Shown here: positions 1 through 5,995 of the stretch, in pieces
Numbering within the stretch: position 1 is the stretch's first letter
Layout of the letters: each line of letters begins with the position of its first letter
Assembly: GCA_021851625.1 (NCBI GenBank)
Contig: JAJZCX010000056.1
Span: 1-8,145 of the forward strand
Direction of reading: 5' to 3'
DNA from: Acidobacteriota bacterium
GTDB lineage: Bacteria > Acidobacteriota > Terriglobia > Terriglobales > Acidobacteriaceae
Length of the DNA: 8,145 bases
Translations under genes and position numbers: made by a program
Notes under the pieces: model-generated
Database searches by the model: none
What the model saw: only the letters and a program-made list of their open reading frames with translations
Told to the model about the DNA's origin: nothing

Positions 1-1
1 C

Positions 2-127
2 ACGCACGATCAAGACCTGATCGATGAAGTGGCCACGCGCATCTGGCACTTTGAAGGCGGCACCATCCACGACTTCAAAGGCCCCTACGCCGAGTTCGAA
101 CAGGCGCACGCGCTGGCGGCAAAGTAG
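2..127 (+). CDS. ABC-F family ATPase, C-terminal end (partial, 5' end outside window)
   Basis: The first 41 codons of the window read through in frame to a TAG at 125-127. The peptide begins T-H-D-Q-D-L-I-D-E-V-A-T-R-I-W-H-F-E-G-G and continues IHDFKGPYAEFEQAHALAAK. The THD is the H-loop (switch histidine) of an ABC ATPase. The following DEVATRIWHFEGG..I.DFKGPYAEFE is typical of the end of the second nucleotide-binding domain in ABC-F proteins (Uup/YbiT/EttA type). These are soluble tandem ATPases without membrane segments that act on ribosomes. Which ABC-F subgroup this is cannot be told from the tail alone, and no long C-terminal coiled coil (as in Uup) follows. It converges on the aldo/keto reductase gene, with 60 bp between the two stop codons. 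Confidence 0.8.
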   Translation, partial: THDQDLIDEVATRIWHFEGGTIHDFKGPYAEFEQAHALAAK

Positions 128-144
128 GGCGACACGAACAGCGC

Positions 145-175
145 AAAAATTGCTGAGGCCCACGCGGGCCTCAGC
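145..175 (-). terminator. Rho-independent terminator of the aldo/keto reductase gene
   Basis: A perfect 10-bp stem (GCTGAGGCCC at 152-161, GGGCCTCAGC at 166-175) closes a 4-nt loop. Read on the minus strand it is followed by AATTTTT (151-145), the normal shape of an intrinsic terminator, 12 bp after the reductase stop codon. On the plus strand the hairpin follows the ABC-F stop by 24 bp but is succeeded by TCGGGC, not a T-run, so it would be weak in that direction. Confidence 0.8.
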
Positions 176-187
176 TCGGGCTTACGC

Positions 188-1123
188 TTAGCTCCATTCG
201 GGAAACTGCGTTCGATTCTCATCCAAGGCCGCGATGGCACGCATATCCCCAGCATCCAATGCGAAGTTGAAGATGGCCAAATTTTCGCGGCGATGTTGCG
301 GGTTCGACGAACGCGGGATAGCGATGACCCCCCGCTGATGGTGCCAGCGCAGTACAACCTGCGCAACGCTTTTCCCATGCTTCGTGGCAATCTTCTCCAA
401 CACAGGATTGGTAAATAGACCGTTGCGACCTTCTGCGAACGGAGCCCACGCCTCCATCTGCACCCCAGCGGCACGCAACGACGCTCGTTCCGCCGTCTCC
501 TGAAAAAATGGATGGGTTTCCACCTGGTTAATTGCAGGCTTCGTCTTCGCTCCTGCAGTTAGGCTGGCCATTTGCGCAGGGTCAAAATTGCTCACACCAA
601 TCGCCCTGATTTTTCCGGCTGCGTTCAACTCTTCCATGGCCCGCCAAGACCCGTTCACATCTCCACGCGGTCGATGGATCAGATAAAGATCGAGGTATTC
701 GAGCTGCAGCTTATCGAGTGTCGTTTGGAATGCTCGCTTCGCAGGCTCATGCCCGGAATCGTCCACCCAAATTTTCGAGGTGACAAAGAGAGACTTGCGG
801 TCCATGCCGCTCTTCTGGATCCCAGCTCCAACTGCTTCCTCGTTTTCATACACCTTCGCGGTATCAATCAATCGATAGCCAGCGGCAATTGCGTCTGTGA
901 CGCTTTCCCTGCACACATCTCCGCGTAGACTGTATGTCCCAAACCCAAGCATCGGCATCATCACTCCGTTACCAAGCCGCACCTGCGGTATGGAATCCTG
1001 GCTCTTGGCCGTGGCCCATCCGATGCGTCCAAGGGCTGCCGCCCCCGCAACAAATGCGCCACCCTGCAGCACCGCGCGGCGGGTTATTGTGCCAGTTTCT
1101 TCTTCGTTGCCAATATTTTTCAT
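188..1123 (-). CDS. Tat-exported aldo/keto reductase
   Basis: This 311-residue protein is a member of the aldo/keto reductase superfamily (TIM barrel, NADPH-dependent carbonyl reduction), closest in feel to the 2,5-diketo-gluconate reductase group. The catalytic tetrad is complete: D87 and Y92 in IDTAKVYENE, K117 in TSKIW, H150 in LIHRP. Cofactor-site features are GVSNF (176-180), NQVETHPFF (199-207) and IPRSS (269-273). Residues 1-41 are a twin-arginine signal (TRRAVLQGG, then a hydrophobic stretch and WATA/KS), so the enzyme is probably exported folded with its cofactor. The ATG at 1123 has an AAGGTGG ribosome-binding site 7 nt upstream. It seems to be transcribed alone, ending in the terminator at 145-175. 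The natural substrate cannot be inferred. The family and Tat signal are secure; actual export is inferred. Confidence 0.92.
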   Translation of the reverse strand: MKNIGNEEETGTITRRAVLQGGAFVAGAAALGRIGWATAKSQDSIPQVRLGNGVMMPMLGFGTYSLRGDVCRESVTDAIAAGYRLIDTAKVYENEEAVGAGIQKSGMDRKSLFVTSKIWVDDSGHEPAKRAFQTTLDKLQLEYLDLYLIHRPRGDVNGSWRAMEELNAAGKIRAIGVSNFDPAQMASLTAGAKTKPAINQVETHPFFQETAERASLRAAGVQMEAWAPFAEGRNGLFTNPVLEKIATKHGKSVAQVVLRWHHQRGVIAIPRSSNPQHRRENLAIFNFALDAGDMRAIAALDENRTQFPEWS

Positions 1124-1176
1124 ATTGTTTCCACCTTCATTGGGTTCAGTAGAGCGTCCGTACGACTAACAACCCC

Positions 1177-1205
1177 ATAGTACAGATGGCCGCGCATTTC
1201 GTCAT
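1177..1205 (-). promoter_or_regulatory. Possible promoter of the aldo/keto reductase gene
   Basis: On the minus strand ATGACG (1205-1200, 4 of 6 to the -35 consensus) is separated by 17 bp from TACTAT (1182-1177, 4 of 6 to the -10 consensus), about 50 bp ahead of the start codon. The -35 lies inside the left copy of the direct repeat at 1192-1222. The match is modest, and the site is proposed mainly from spacing and position. Confidence 0.25.
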
Positions 1206-1222
1206 ATTGGCGCTTTTCGTCA
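1192..1222. repeat. Direct repeat in the aldo/keto reductase upstream region
   Basis: GCGCATTTCGTCA (1192-1204) is repeated as GCGCTTTTCGTCA (1210-1222), 12 of 13 identical, with an 18-bp period. It overlaps the proposed -35 region of the reductase gene. It could be a pair of half-sites for a regulator, but no regulator gene is nearby and chance cannot be excluded. Confidence 0.45.
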
Positions 1223-1389
1223 ATCGTCGATCTGCGCAGTGGTTAGGAAAGGTAGGATTCAGTTCTGTACAGTCTCTCGGAGACTAAAGTCGCGTTCAGT
1301 ATGCTGCATGGGATGGGATGGACCGAAGCCTATCCCTTGCAACCCAGGATTCATCCTAGTTGAGTTAATCCATCCAACGGAAACGCGCA

Positions 1390-1854
1390 CTAAGGTGTCA
1401 CAGATGTTGGCTGGGCGATAATTCTGACAGAGGATCGAAAGATGTGGCAGTCGCTATATTTCGCGTCATAGACGAGTTCGTCGGGAGAGTTCAGTTCTTT
1501 TAGCCACGCGGTTGCGCGGACATTTTCTGGAAGAAGATAGCTTTTCTGTCCCAAGGATACAAGGCTGTAGTCTGTCTTTTCCACTACATAGTACGGTTTA
1601 GTTGAGTAGAGATGGATGAAAATCTTTTTCACTTGGTTCGAATGCGCCTGCTCCTGACACTCAACATTGGGCAGCGTGGCGATGGTGGATGCGATGCTGG
1701 CACGGACTCCGGCCAGAACCTGCTGTACCGTGGGATCCTGCGTTGGCTTTGAGGGCTTGGGTTCCGTTTGTACTTGCGCCGAAGCCGTAAACGGAAGCAG
1801 CAGCGCGGAAAGTGTGAAAATTTGTGCAATCACGAAACGAGACAGCGACTTCAA
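1390..1854 (-). CDS. Small secreted protein with ATLPNxxC motif, function unknown
   Basis: This 154-residue protein has a clear Sec signal peptide (basic MKSLSR, hydrophobic core to residue 22, probable cleavage after ASA at 26). A short proline-rich linker and a mature domain follow. The mature part carries IASTIATLPNVECQEQ (54-69), like a motif I associate with a large family of secreted acidobacterial proteins of unknown function. The tail SYLLPENV...YDAKYSDCHIFRSSVRI resembles the C-terminal part of such proteins as I remember them. The mature region seems short for that family, so it may be a compact or internally shortened member; that is recollection, not alignment. Two cysteines (66 and 136) could form a disulfide. 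The start is TTG at 1854 with GGAGAG about 6-8 nt upstream. No membrane segment or catalytic motif is seen, and no terminator is evident after the stop. Confidence 0.7.
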   Translation of the reverse strand: MKSLSRFVIAQIFTLSALLLPFTASAQVQTEPKPSKPTQDPTVQQVLAGVRASIASTIATLPNVECQEQAHSNQVKKIFIHLYSTKPYYVVEKTDYSLVSLGQKSYLLPENVRATAWLKELNSPDELVYDAKYSDCHIFRSSVRIIAQPTSVTP

Positions 1855-2226
1855 AGGCGCACTCTCCGTTGTGGGAAGTTAGCGGAAATGTTATTCGATA
1901 CTATCACCACAATAAAGCCATTTCGAACACTAGGCATTCTGCATCGAACCTGACAGATACATGCCAGTGATTGCTGGGCAGGAAGAGAGCAATCGAACGC
2001 GAAACCTCGGACGATGTATGTACGACGGAACTTCTCCCAGAAGAGCAAGCAGTCCTGTCGCCGGATGCTGCAGTAGCCGAACATTCTCATCTTGGACGAA
2101 CCAATGAACCACGCATACCTATCCTTGAGCTGTGGGGGTAGCTCTACCAAGCCGCTGGACTTACCCCCCCTTGTAAAGAGATGCTGCGCCGATTGTAGGT
2201 GTTTGTGGGGAGAGAATTTCTTACCC
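1855..2226. other. Gene-free stretch upstream of the secreted-protein gene
   Basis: About 370 bp with no reading frame that resembles a protein family on either strand. Nearest the 154-residue gene it holds the ribosome-binding site and presumably the promoter, but I could not pick a convincing -35/-10 pair. GGGGGTA (2134-2140) can pair with TACCCCC (2162-2168) across a 21-nt loop; its significance is unclear. The open frames here look incidental. Confidence 0.5.
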
Positions 2227-2349
2227 ACGACGAGTCATTCTGAGCGCAGCGAAGAATCCAGCGAATCCACGCTGCATCGACTCAGCCATCACCCTCTGGA
2301 TTCTTCACTGCATCCGCTTTCGCGGACACCGTTCAGAATGACTCGTCGT
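2227..2349. repeat. Palindromic interspersed element, 123 bp, with 15-bp perfect terminal inverted repeats
   Basis: ACGACGAGTCATTCT (2227-2241) is the exact reverse complement of AGAATGACTCGTCGT (2335-2349). Inside it GCAGCGAAGAATCCA (2246-2260) pairs with TGGATTCTTCACTGC (2297-2311) with a single mismatch, and a small CCGC/GCGG hairpin sits further in. The whole unit can fold as a long cruciform or RNA hairpin. It encodes nothing. The motif resembles short palindromic repeats scattered through many acidobacterial genomes, from general knowledge. Whether it is mobilised by a transposase (a MITE) or is a REP-like sequence cannot be decided from one copy. Confidence 0.8.
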
Positions 2350-2359
2350 TTTTGCGGGA

Positions 2360-2527
2360 TTGTCATTACGACCCCTTCGGCTCCGCTCGGGGCAGGCTGC
2401 GTTCCCGCAGGGAACGCAGTGGAGGGATCTGCGGTTCGCCTCCTGCGCTTCGCAATGTGCGTGATTAGAATGGGGGACCCCAGCAACCGCAGATTCCTCG
2501 ACTCGCTACGCTCGCTCGGAATGACAA
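2360..2527. repeat. Second palindromic element with nested hairpins, about 168 bp
   Basis: TTGTCATTACGA (2360-2371) and TCGGAATGACAA (2516-2527) are inverted repeats with one mismatch. An inner pair, ATCTGCGGTT (2427-2436) and AACCGCAGAT (2485-2494), is perfect. A separate 10-bp perfect stem (CTGCGTTCCC 2397-2406, GGGAACGCAG 2410-2419, 3-nt loop) lies in the left part. The right end, GATTCCTCGACTCGCTACGC, is the mirror form of the interspersed repeat theme seen in the adjacent element. It starts only 11 bp after that element, so the two may be a composite. There is no coding content. Confidence 0.75.
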
Positions 2528-2600
2528 GGTATGTGTGTTGTGCGGAGTCTTCGCCCAGAAGGCCAAGATGTTTTGATGCGAACAGAATGACGAAGGTATG
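2519..2600. repeat. Imperfect duplication of the element edge
   Basis: GAATGACAAGGTATG (2519-2533) recurs as GAATGACGAAGGTATG (2585-2600), identical except for one inserted G, 66 bp apart. It spans the right border of the palindromic element and its flank, which suggests a decayed second copy of the border or a slipped duplication. The sequence between carries no recognisable gene. Confidence 0.5.
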
Positions 2601-2617
2601 GATGCGCGCTGGGTTGG

Positions 2618-3586
2618 CTACTGCACCTGTACGGCGTCTGACGGAGTCAATTCCGCCATCTGGCCCACGGTGATGCGCATGTAGCGATAGGGATTGACCG
2701 GAGTACCGTGCACATGGACTTCATAGTGCAGGTGCGGGCCGGTGCTGCGTCCGCTTTGCCCCACATAGCCGATGATCTGGCCGCGGCTGATCGCTTCGCC
2801 CGTCTCCACCGCCATCGAGGACAAATGCGCGTAGAGCGTTTCGATGCCGTGGCTGTGATCGATTAAAATTCTGCGGCCATAGCCGCCGTCCAGATTGGCC
2901 GCTTCCACCACGCCGTCAGCGGTTGCGTAAACGGGCTGGCCATACTCGGCGCCAATGTCGATGCCGCGATGAAACTCGCCCTCACCCTCGCCGCCCATGG
3001 GATCGGTGCGCTCGCCAAACGAACTGGTGATGCGACCCATCACAGGCCACAGCGTCGGCGAACTAGCCAAGCGCTCCCAATCTTCCAGCGTATCCGCGCT
3101 GCCCAACCCTACAGAGAGCGCGCTGGCCGCCACGCCAGAGATTGCCGTCAGGCGCAGCGCGTCCAACTGCCCGACGGTGGCCGCGTAATCATCTTTGGTC
3201 AGGGCATCCGCATTCAACCCGGCGGCAACGGTGGTCGCACTGGGCGCGGCCTTTCCCGTAAGAATTTTGGATTGGCGCAGACCATACAGCGCAGAGACTT
3301 CACCTGCCAGGGAACCCAGCGAGGCCACTTGAATATCTTTTTGCTTCACTTCGCTTTGCAGTTGCAGATAGTCGCGGCGCAGCGCTTCATGCTCGCTGCG
3401 AATCTGATTAAAGCGCTCGGTCTTCAGCAGCATGCGCGTATAGGAGCCAGCCAAGCCCGTAATGGTGAACAAGCCTACCACCGCCGCCGCCACAAACATG
3501 TAGGCGTAGCGCATGGCAATCGGCACCTTGTTCAGGTTGCCCTGCTCATCCCGCGTCACGTATACGATGTAGCGCCGACGTTGCAA
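2618..3586 (-). CDS. Membrane-anchored M23 (lysostaphin-type) metallopeptidase
   Basis: The protein has 322 residues from the TTG at 3586. A short basic cytoplasmic segment (QRRRYIVYVTRDEQG) is followed by one membrane helix (about 27-49), a coiled coil (about 50-105), a linker, and an M23 domain (about 180-300). The zinc ligands are present: H206 and D210 in FHRGIDI and H287 in PHLHYEV, with H254 in YAHLSS as a catalytic histidine. It should therefore be an active peptidoglycan endopeptidase facing the periplasm, in cell-wall remodelling or division, rather than an EnvC-like inactive regulator. The start was chosen because AGGGAGAAGG (3599-3590) lies just upstream. A longer frame from a TTG at 3646 would bury that ribosome-binding site inside the gene and has no clear one of its own. 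It is divergent from thiL. No clear terminator follows; the repeats begin about 90 bp downstream. Confidence 0.92.
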   Translation of the reverse strand: MQRRRYIVYVTRDEQGNLNKVPIAMRYAYMFVAAAVVGLFTITGLAGSYTRMLLKTERFNQIRSEHEALRRDYLQLQSEVKQKDIQVASLGSLAGEVSALYGLRQSKILTGKAAPSATTVAAGLNADALTKDDYAATVGQLDALRLTAISGVAASALSVGLGSADTLEDWERLASSPTLWPVMGRITSSFGERTDPMGGEGEGEFHRGIDIGAEYGQPVYATADGVVEAANLDGGYGRRILIDHSHGIETLYAHLSSMAVETGEAISRGQIIGYVGQSGRSTGPHLHYEVHVHGTPVNPYRYMRITVGQMAELTPSDAVQVQ

Positions 3587-3921
3587 AATCCTTCTCCCTA
3601 ATCGCTGCAAAAACTGCTCAACTTCTCTGCGGATCGCCGCGCACAAAAATTCTGTCCTAGACTAACTCCCCACGCCGCACTCTGCGCAACCGCTGTGCCA
3701 AAACACACCGCTGGACGGCTATCGCCAACCGCTTCCGGTACTTCCGTTCGTGAAAGCAGTGTTAACTGTAACAAAATGCGTCGGGGTTGGTCAACGCAAC
3801 TGCACGTTGGCTGCACAGATTCCCTGTGGAAATCTTAATCCTCTCCGTCGCACGGATTCAAGATTGCCCTCCGCCTGCCCTGTATCTCGGCAGAAAAATC
3901 CCGTAGCATGAGGGCTGCAAG
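3587..3921. other. Divergent intergenic region between the M23 peptidase and thiL
   Basis: This 335-bp region should hold both promoters. On the minus strand TTGACC (3794-3789) lies 17 bp before TTACAG, a good -35 with a poor -10, and could serve the peptidase gene. The M23 ribosome-binding site is at 3590-3599. On the plus strand thiL has GAGGG 7 nt ahead of its ATG, but I found no convincing promoter and no THI-box-like riboswitch that I could recognise. A 72-codon minus-strand frame (3598-3816) looks incidental. Confidence 0.4.
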
Positions 3922-5055
3922 ATGCCCGCCTCACCCAAAGAACGCGCCTTGCTTTCCGCTCTGCGTTCCCGCGTTGAACGCCGAGCCAAACTAGGCTCCA
4001 CAGGCCGCGTACCGGTGCGCGTCGGCATCGGCGACGATTGCGCCGTATTGCGGTTGCCTCCGGGGCAAGAATTGCTCATCACCACGGATATGTCCTTGGA
4101 AACAATCCACTTTCGGCGAGACTGGCACGCACCGGAATCGGTCGGCCATCGCTGCCTGGCCCGGGGCTTGAGCGATCTGGCCGCCATGGGAGCTACCCCG
4201 CTCGCGGCCTTTTTGTCCCTCGCCTTACCGCCGGAGTTACTCGCCCAGCAACGGGGACGGCCCGCGTGGCAGGAAAGATTTTTCTCCGGGCTGTTGGCGT
4301 TGGCCGACAAGTGCAACGTGGTGCTGGCTGGAGGCGACACAGCGCAGTCTCCCGCCTACAAAGGAATCCAAATTGGTAATACCCGCACGGGTAACTTTGG
4401 TTCCAAGCGGCACGGCTCAACCGGCTTGGCCTTGGCCGACATCGTTCTGGTAGGCAGCGCGCCGCGCGGTCGAGCACTGTTGCGCTCGACCGCGCAACCC
4501 GGCGATTGCATCTACGTGACCGGACATCTGGGTGGCGCGGCGGCGGAGTTGGCGCTGCTGCAAAAAAATCCCAAACGCTTTGCGCGCGTGTGTGATGAGA
4601 ATGCCAACGCGCACGACTTGCTGGCAGCGCGCGCCGTGCAGCATCCGCATCTCTTTCCGCAGCCGCGACTGGCCGTGGGGCAGGCACTGTTGCAGCGACG
4701 TTGGGCAACATCAGCCATCGACATTAGCGACGGTCTCTCGACCGATCTCGACCATCTTTGCGAAGAGTCCGGCGTCTGCGCGGAGATTGAAGCAGTGCGG
4801 CTGCCGCTGCATCCATTGGCCGCTGCCCGGCCCGATGCGCTACACCTGGCTCTGCACGGCGGCGAAGATTACGAACTGCTCTTTACCGCCGCTGCGACCA
4901 CGCGCCTACCGCGTAGCATCGCGGGTGTGCCCATTGCCCGCATCGGCCAGATTCTTCCTCGGCGAAAAGGCTCGCAGCCACGCATGCTCATCCTGTGCGC
5001 CGATGCCAAGCGCGCCGTGCCACTGCATGCCGCTGGCTGGGAACACTACGGTTAG
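3922..5055 (+). CDS. thiL: Thiamine-monophosphate kinase
   Basis: ThiL phosphorylates thiamine monophosphate with ATP to give thiamine pyrophosphate, the last step of cofactor synthesis, in the cytoplasm. All family motifs are in order: GIGDDCAV (35-42), TTDMSLETIHF (54-64), SDLAAMGATP (84-93), GGDT (137-140), GDCIYVTG (194-201), DISDGL (267-272) and GGEDYELLF (313-321). These are the AIRS-type ATP and Mg binding elements. The protein has 377 residues against roughly 320-340 for most ThiL. Part of the excess is a segment after GGDTAQSP (about 147-170, rich in G, T, K and R) where most ThiL pass almost directly into the next strand (here ADIVLVGSAPRG). The ATG is preceded by GAGGG at 7 nt. No other thiamine gene is in the window. 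Its stop overlaps that of the convergent nrdG gene. Confidence 0.95.
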   Translation: MPASPKERALLSALRSRVERRAKLGSTGRVPVRVGIGDDCAVLRLPPGQELLITTDMSLETIHFRRDWHAPESVGHRCLARGLSDLAAMGATPLAAFLSLALPPELLAQQRGRPAWQERFFSGLLALADKCNVVLAGGDTAQSPAYKGIQIGNTRTGNFGSKRHGSTGLALADIVLVGSAPRGRALLRSTAQPGDCIYVTGHLGGAAAELALLQKNPKRFARVCDENANAHDLLAARAVQHPHLFPQPRLAVGQALLQRRWATSAIDISDGLSTDLDHLCEESGVCAEIEAVRLPLHPLAAARPDALHLALHGGEDYELLFTAAATTRLPRSIAGVPIARIGQILPRRKGSQPRMLILCADAKRAVPLHAAGWEHYG

Positions 5056-5756
5056 GCTTTGGCTGCGCGAAGCGAAATATTTGGCACCCATTTTTTCATC
5101 TGCGCGATGCAATCCATGTCCAAGGGAGAAGAAGTTTTCGACAGAACTGCGTCCACACAGCCTTGCGTGCGAAATTCTTGCAATACCCACCGGCGGATTC
5201 CATACGAATGCAAATCTTTCGCCATACAAAGCATGTCCTCGCGGGATAAAAGCAAATGATGCATGGTCGTCCGCAACTCGTAATCGATGCCGCTGGAGAG
5301 AAGCCAGTGCAGGGACTGCCGCGCCTGCTCCCCGCTGCCCGATACGCCGGTCACTTGCACATAGCGATCGAAAGGAGCCTTGATGTCCATCCCCACCCAA
5401 TCCAGATTGGGCAGGAGGGAGTGGAATAAATCGGAGTGGATGCCTGCTGTGTGCAACGCGGAGGCAAAGCCCATGCTCCGCACTTCGCACAGCGCCGCAA
5501 GCAGAGCCGTTTGCTCTGTGGCTTCGCCGCCGCTAAATACCACGCCATCCAACAGTCCGCGTCGACGGTACAACCAAGCATGAACACTCGACCAAGCAAG
5601 CGTAGCGTGCGTACGCACAGTACGCAAACCAGGATTGTGGCAGTACCGGCAGCGCAAAGAGCAGCCTTGTGTGTAGAGAACCGCACTGAGCCGTCCGGGA
5701 AAATCCAAGGTGCTGAAGGGCGTGATGCCTCCCAGTACCAGATCGTCCGGTTTCAT
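5052..5756 (-). CDS. nrdG: Anaerobic ribonucleotide reductase activating protein (radical SAM)
   Basis: The 234-residue activase uses a 4Fe-4S cluster and S-adenosylmethionine to abstract a hydrogen from the glycyl-radical site of its partner. The cluster motif CSLRCRYC is at 32-39 (C32, C36, C39). FSGGEAT (74-80) is the SAM-contacting GGE element, and DWVGMDIKAPFDRY (119-132) and VLQEFRTQGC (191-200) are typical of the longer NrdG2-type activase. The start at 5756 overlaps the stop of the small glycyl-radical gene as ATGA, suggesting translational coupling. An ATG three codons earlier (5765) is also possible. The frame is open back to 5993, but that part runs through the small gene and shows no family similarity. 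The third gene of the nrd operon, it ends against thiL with overlapping stops and no room for a separate terminator. Confidence 0.93.
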   Translation of the reverse strand: MKPDDLVLGGITPFSTLDFPGRLSAVLYTQGCSLRCRYCHNPGLRTVRTHATLAWSSVHAWLYRRRGLLDGVVFSGGEATEQTALLAALCEVRSMGFASALHTAGIHSDLFHSLLPNLDWVGMDIKAPFDRYVQVTGVSGSGEQARQSLHWLLSSGIDYELRTTMHHLLLSREDMLCMAKDLHSYGIRRWVLQEFRTQGCVDAVLSKTSSPLDMDCIAQMKKWVPNISLRAAKA

Positions 5757-5941
5757 TCCGAACATCCGACTGGTTCCACAAAAAATCTTCGTTCCTTGTG
5801 TTCGCCAAACTTGCCGACGTTGAAGGAAGAGACGGGACGATGGTAGCCCATCACGCGCGTCCATACTTCGCAGGGCTGGCGTTCTTGATCCGTCAAAGGG
5901 AACGCGGTTGGTTCGACTGTTTCTGTGACATCCATATTCAT
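5753..5941 (-). CDS. Small glycyl-radical subunit of the anaerobic ribonucleotide reductase (detached NrdD C-terminus)
   Basis: This 62-residue protein carries ERQPCEVWTRVMGYHRPV (20-37) followed by SFNVGKFGEHKERRFF. This is the C-terminal glycyl-radical segment of class III reductases, normally written RVxGYxRPVxxxNxGKxxExxxR. G32 is the expected radical residue. In most NrdD this segment is part of the large chain, but here the large protein stops without it. The gene has its own perfect AGGAGG 6 nt before ATG. It begins 54 nt after the nrdD stop, and that gap opens with TGA-TAG, so it is a real separate gene rather than a sequencing frameshift. Its stop overlaps the nrdG start. The protein presumably docks on NrdD and is activated by NrdG. 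C24 and C60 are its cysteines. From memory, similar small proteins exist in some proteobacteria. Confidence 0.85.
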   Translation of the reverse strand: MNMDVTETVEPTAFPLTDQERQPCEVWTRVMGYHRPVSSFNVGKFGEHKERRFFVEPVGCSE

Positions 5942-5947
5942 GACAAT

Positions 5948-5953
5948 CCTCCT
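5948..5953 (-). promoter_or_regulatory. Ribosome-binding site of the small glycyl-radical gene
   Basis: AGGAGG on the minus strand, 6 nt before the ATG at 5941. It is the strongest ribosome-binding site in the operon. It lies downstream of the tandem stop TGA-TAG of nrdD and shows that the small protein is initiated independently rather than by readthrough. Confidence 0.85.
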
Positions 5954-5995
5954 GAGTGTTTTGCAAGAAAGCTGTTTGTGTTGCCAATCGCACTA

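Noticed and set aside
1271..1285. AGTCTC-TCG-GAGACT hairpin
   Set aside because: Only a 6-bp stem with no T-run on either strand and more than 100 bp from any stop codon; too weak to call a terminator.
1239..1421. 60-codon plus-strand frame
   Set aside because: No family resemblance, no clear ribosome-binding site, and it overlaps the end of the secreted-protein gene.
2134..2168. GGGGGTA / TACCCCC possible riboswitch-like stem
   Set aside because: A 7-bp stem over a 21-nt loop in a gene-free stretch, with no conserved core or downstream gene in a sensible position.
1851..2228. 125-codon minus-strand frame upstream of the secreted-protein gene
   Set aside because: No recognisable family, odd composition rich in C, R and W, and no clear ribosome-binding site. 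It ends by touching the TTG start of the 154-residue gene, which could mimic coupling but is probably chance.
2092..2673. 193-codon plus-strand frame
   Set aside because: It runs through both palindromic repeats and yields the SHSERSEES-type peptide that these repeats give wherever translated. No domain, and it overlaps the end of the M23 gene.
3587..3646. Longer M23 peptidase start (TTG at 3646)
   Set aside because: No ribosome-binding site, whereas AGGGAGAAGG precedes the TTG at 3586 and the protein from there begins like related peptidases.
3858..4340. 160-codon minus-strand frame opposite the thiL start
   Set aside because: Shadow of thiL with low-complexity R/S/P-rich content and no motif.
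4532..5383. 283-codon plus-strand frame overlapping thiL and nrdG
   Set aside because: Out-of-frame shadow in high-G+C coding sequence. Both overlapped genes are unmistakable.
5757..5993. 79-residue N-terminal extension of NrdG
   Set aside because: It lies over the small glycyl-radical gene and its leader in another frame, with no family similarity. The ATG overlapping the small gene's stop fits the NrdG N-terminus.
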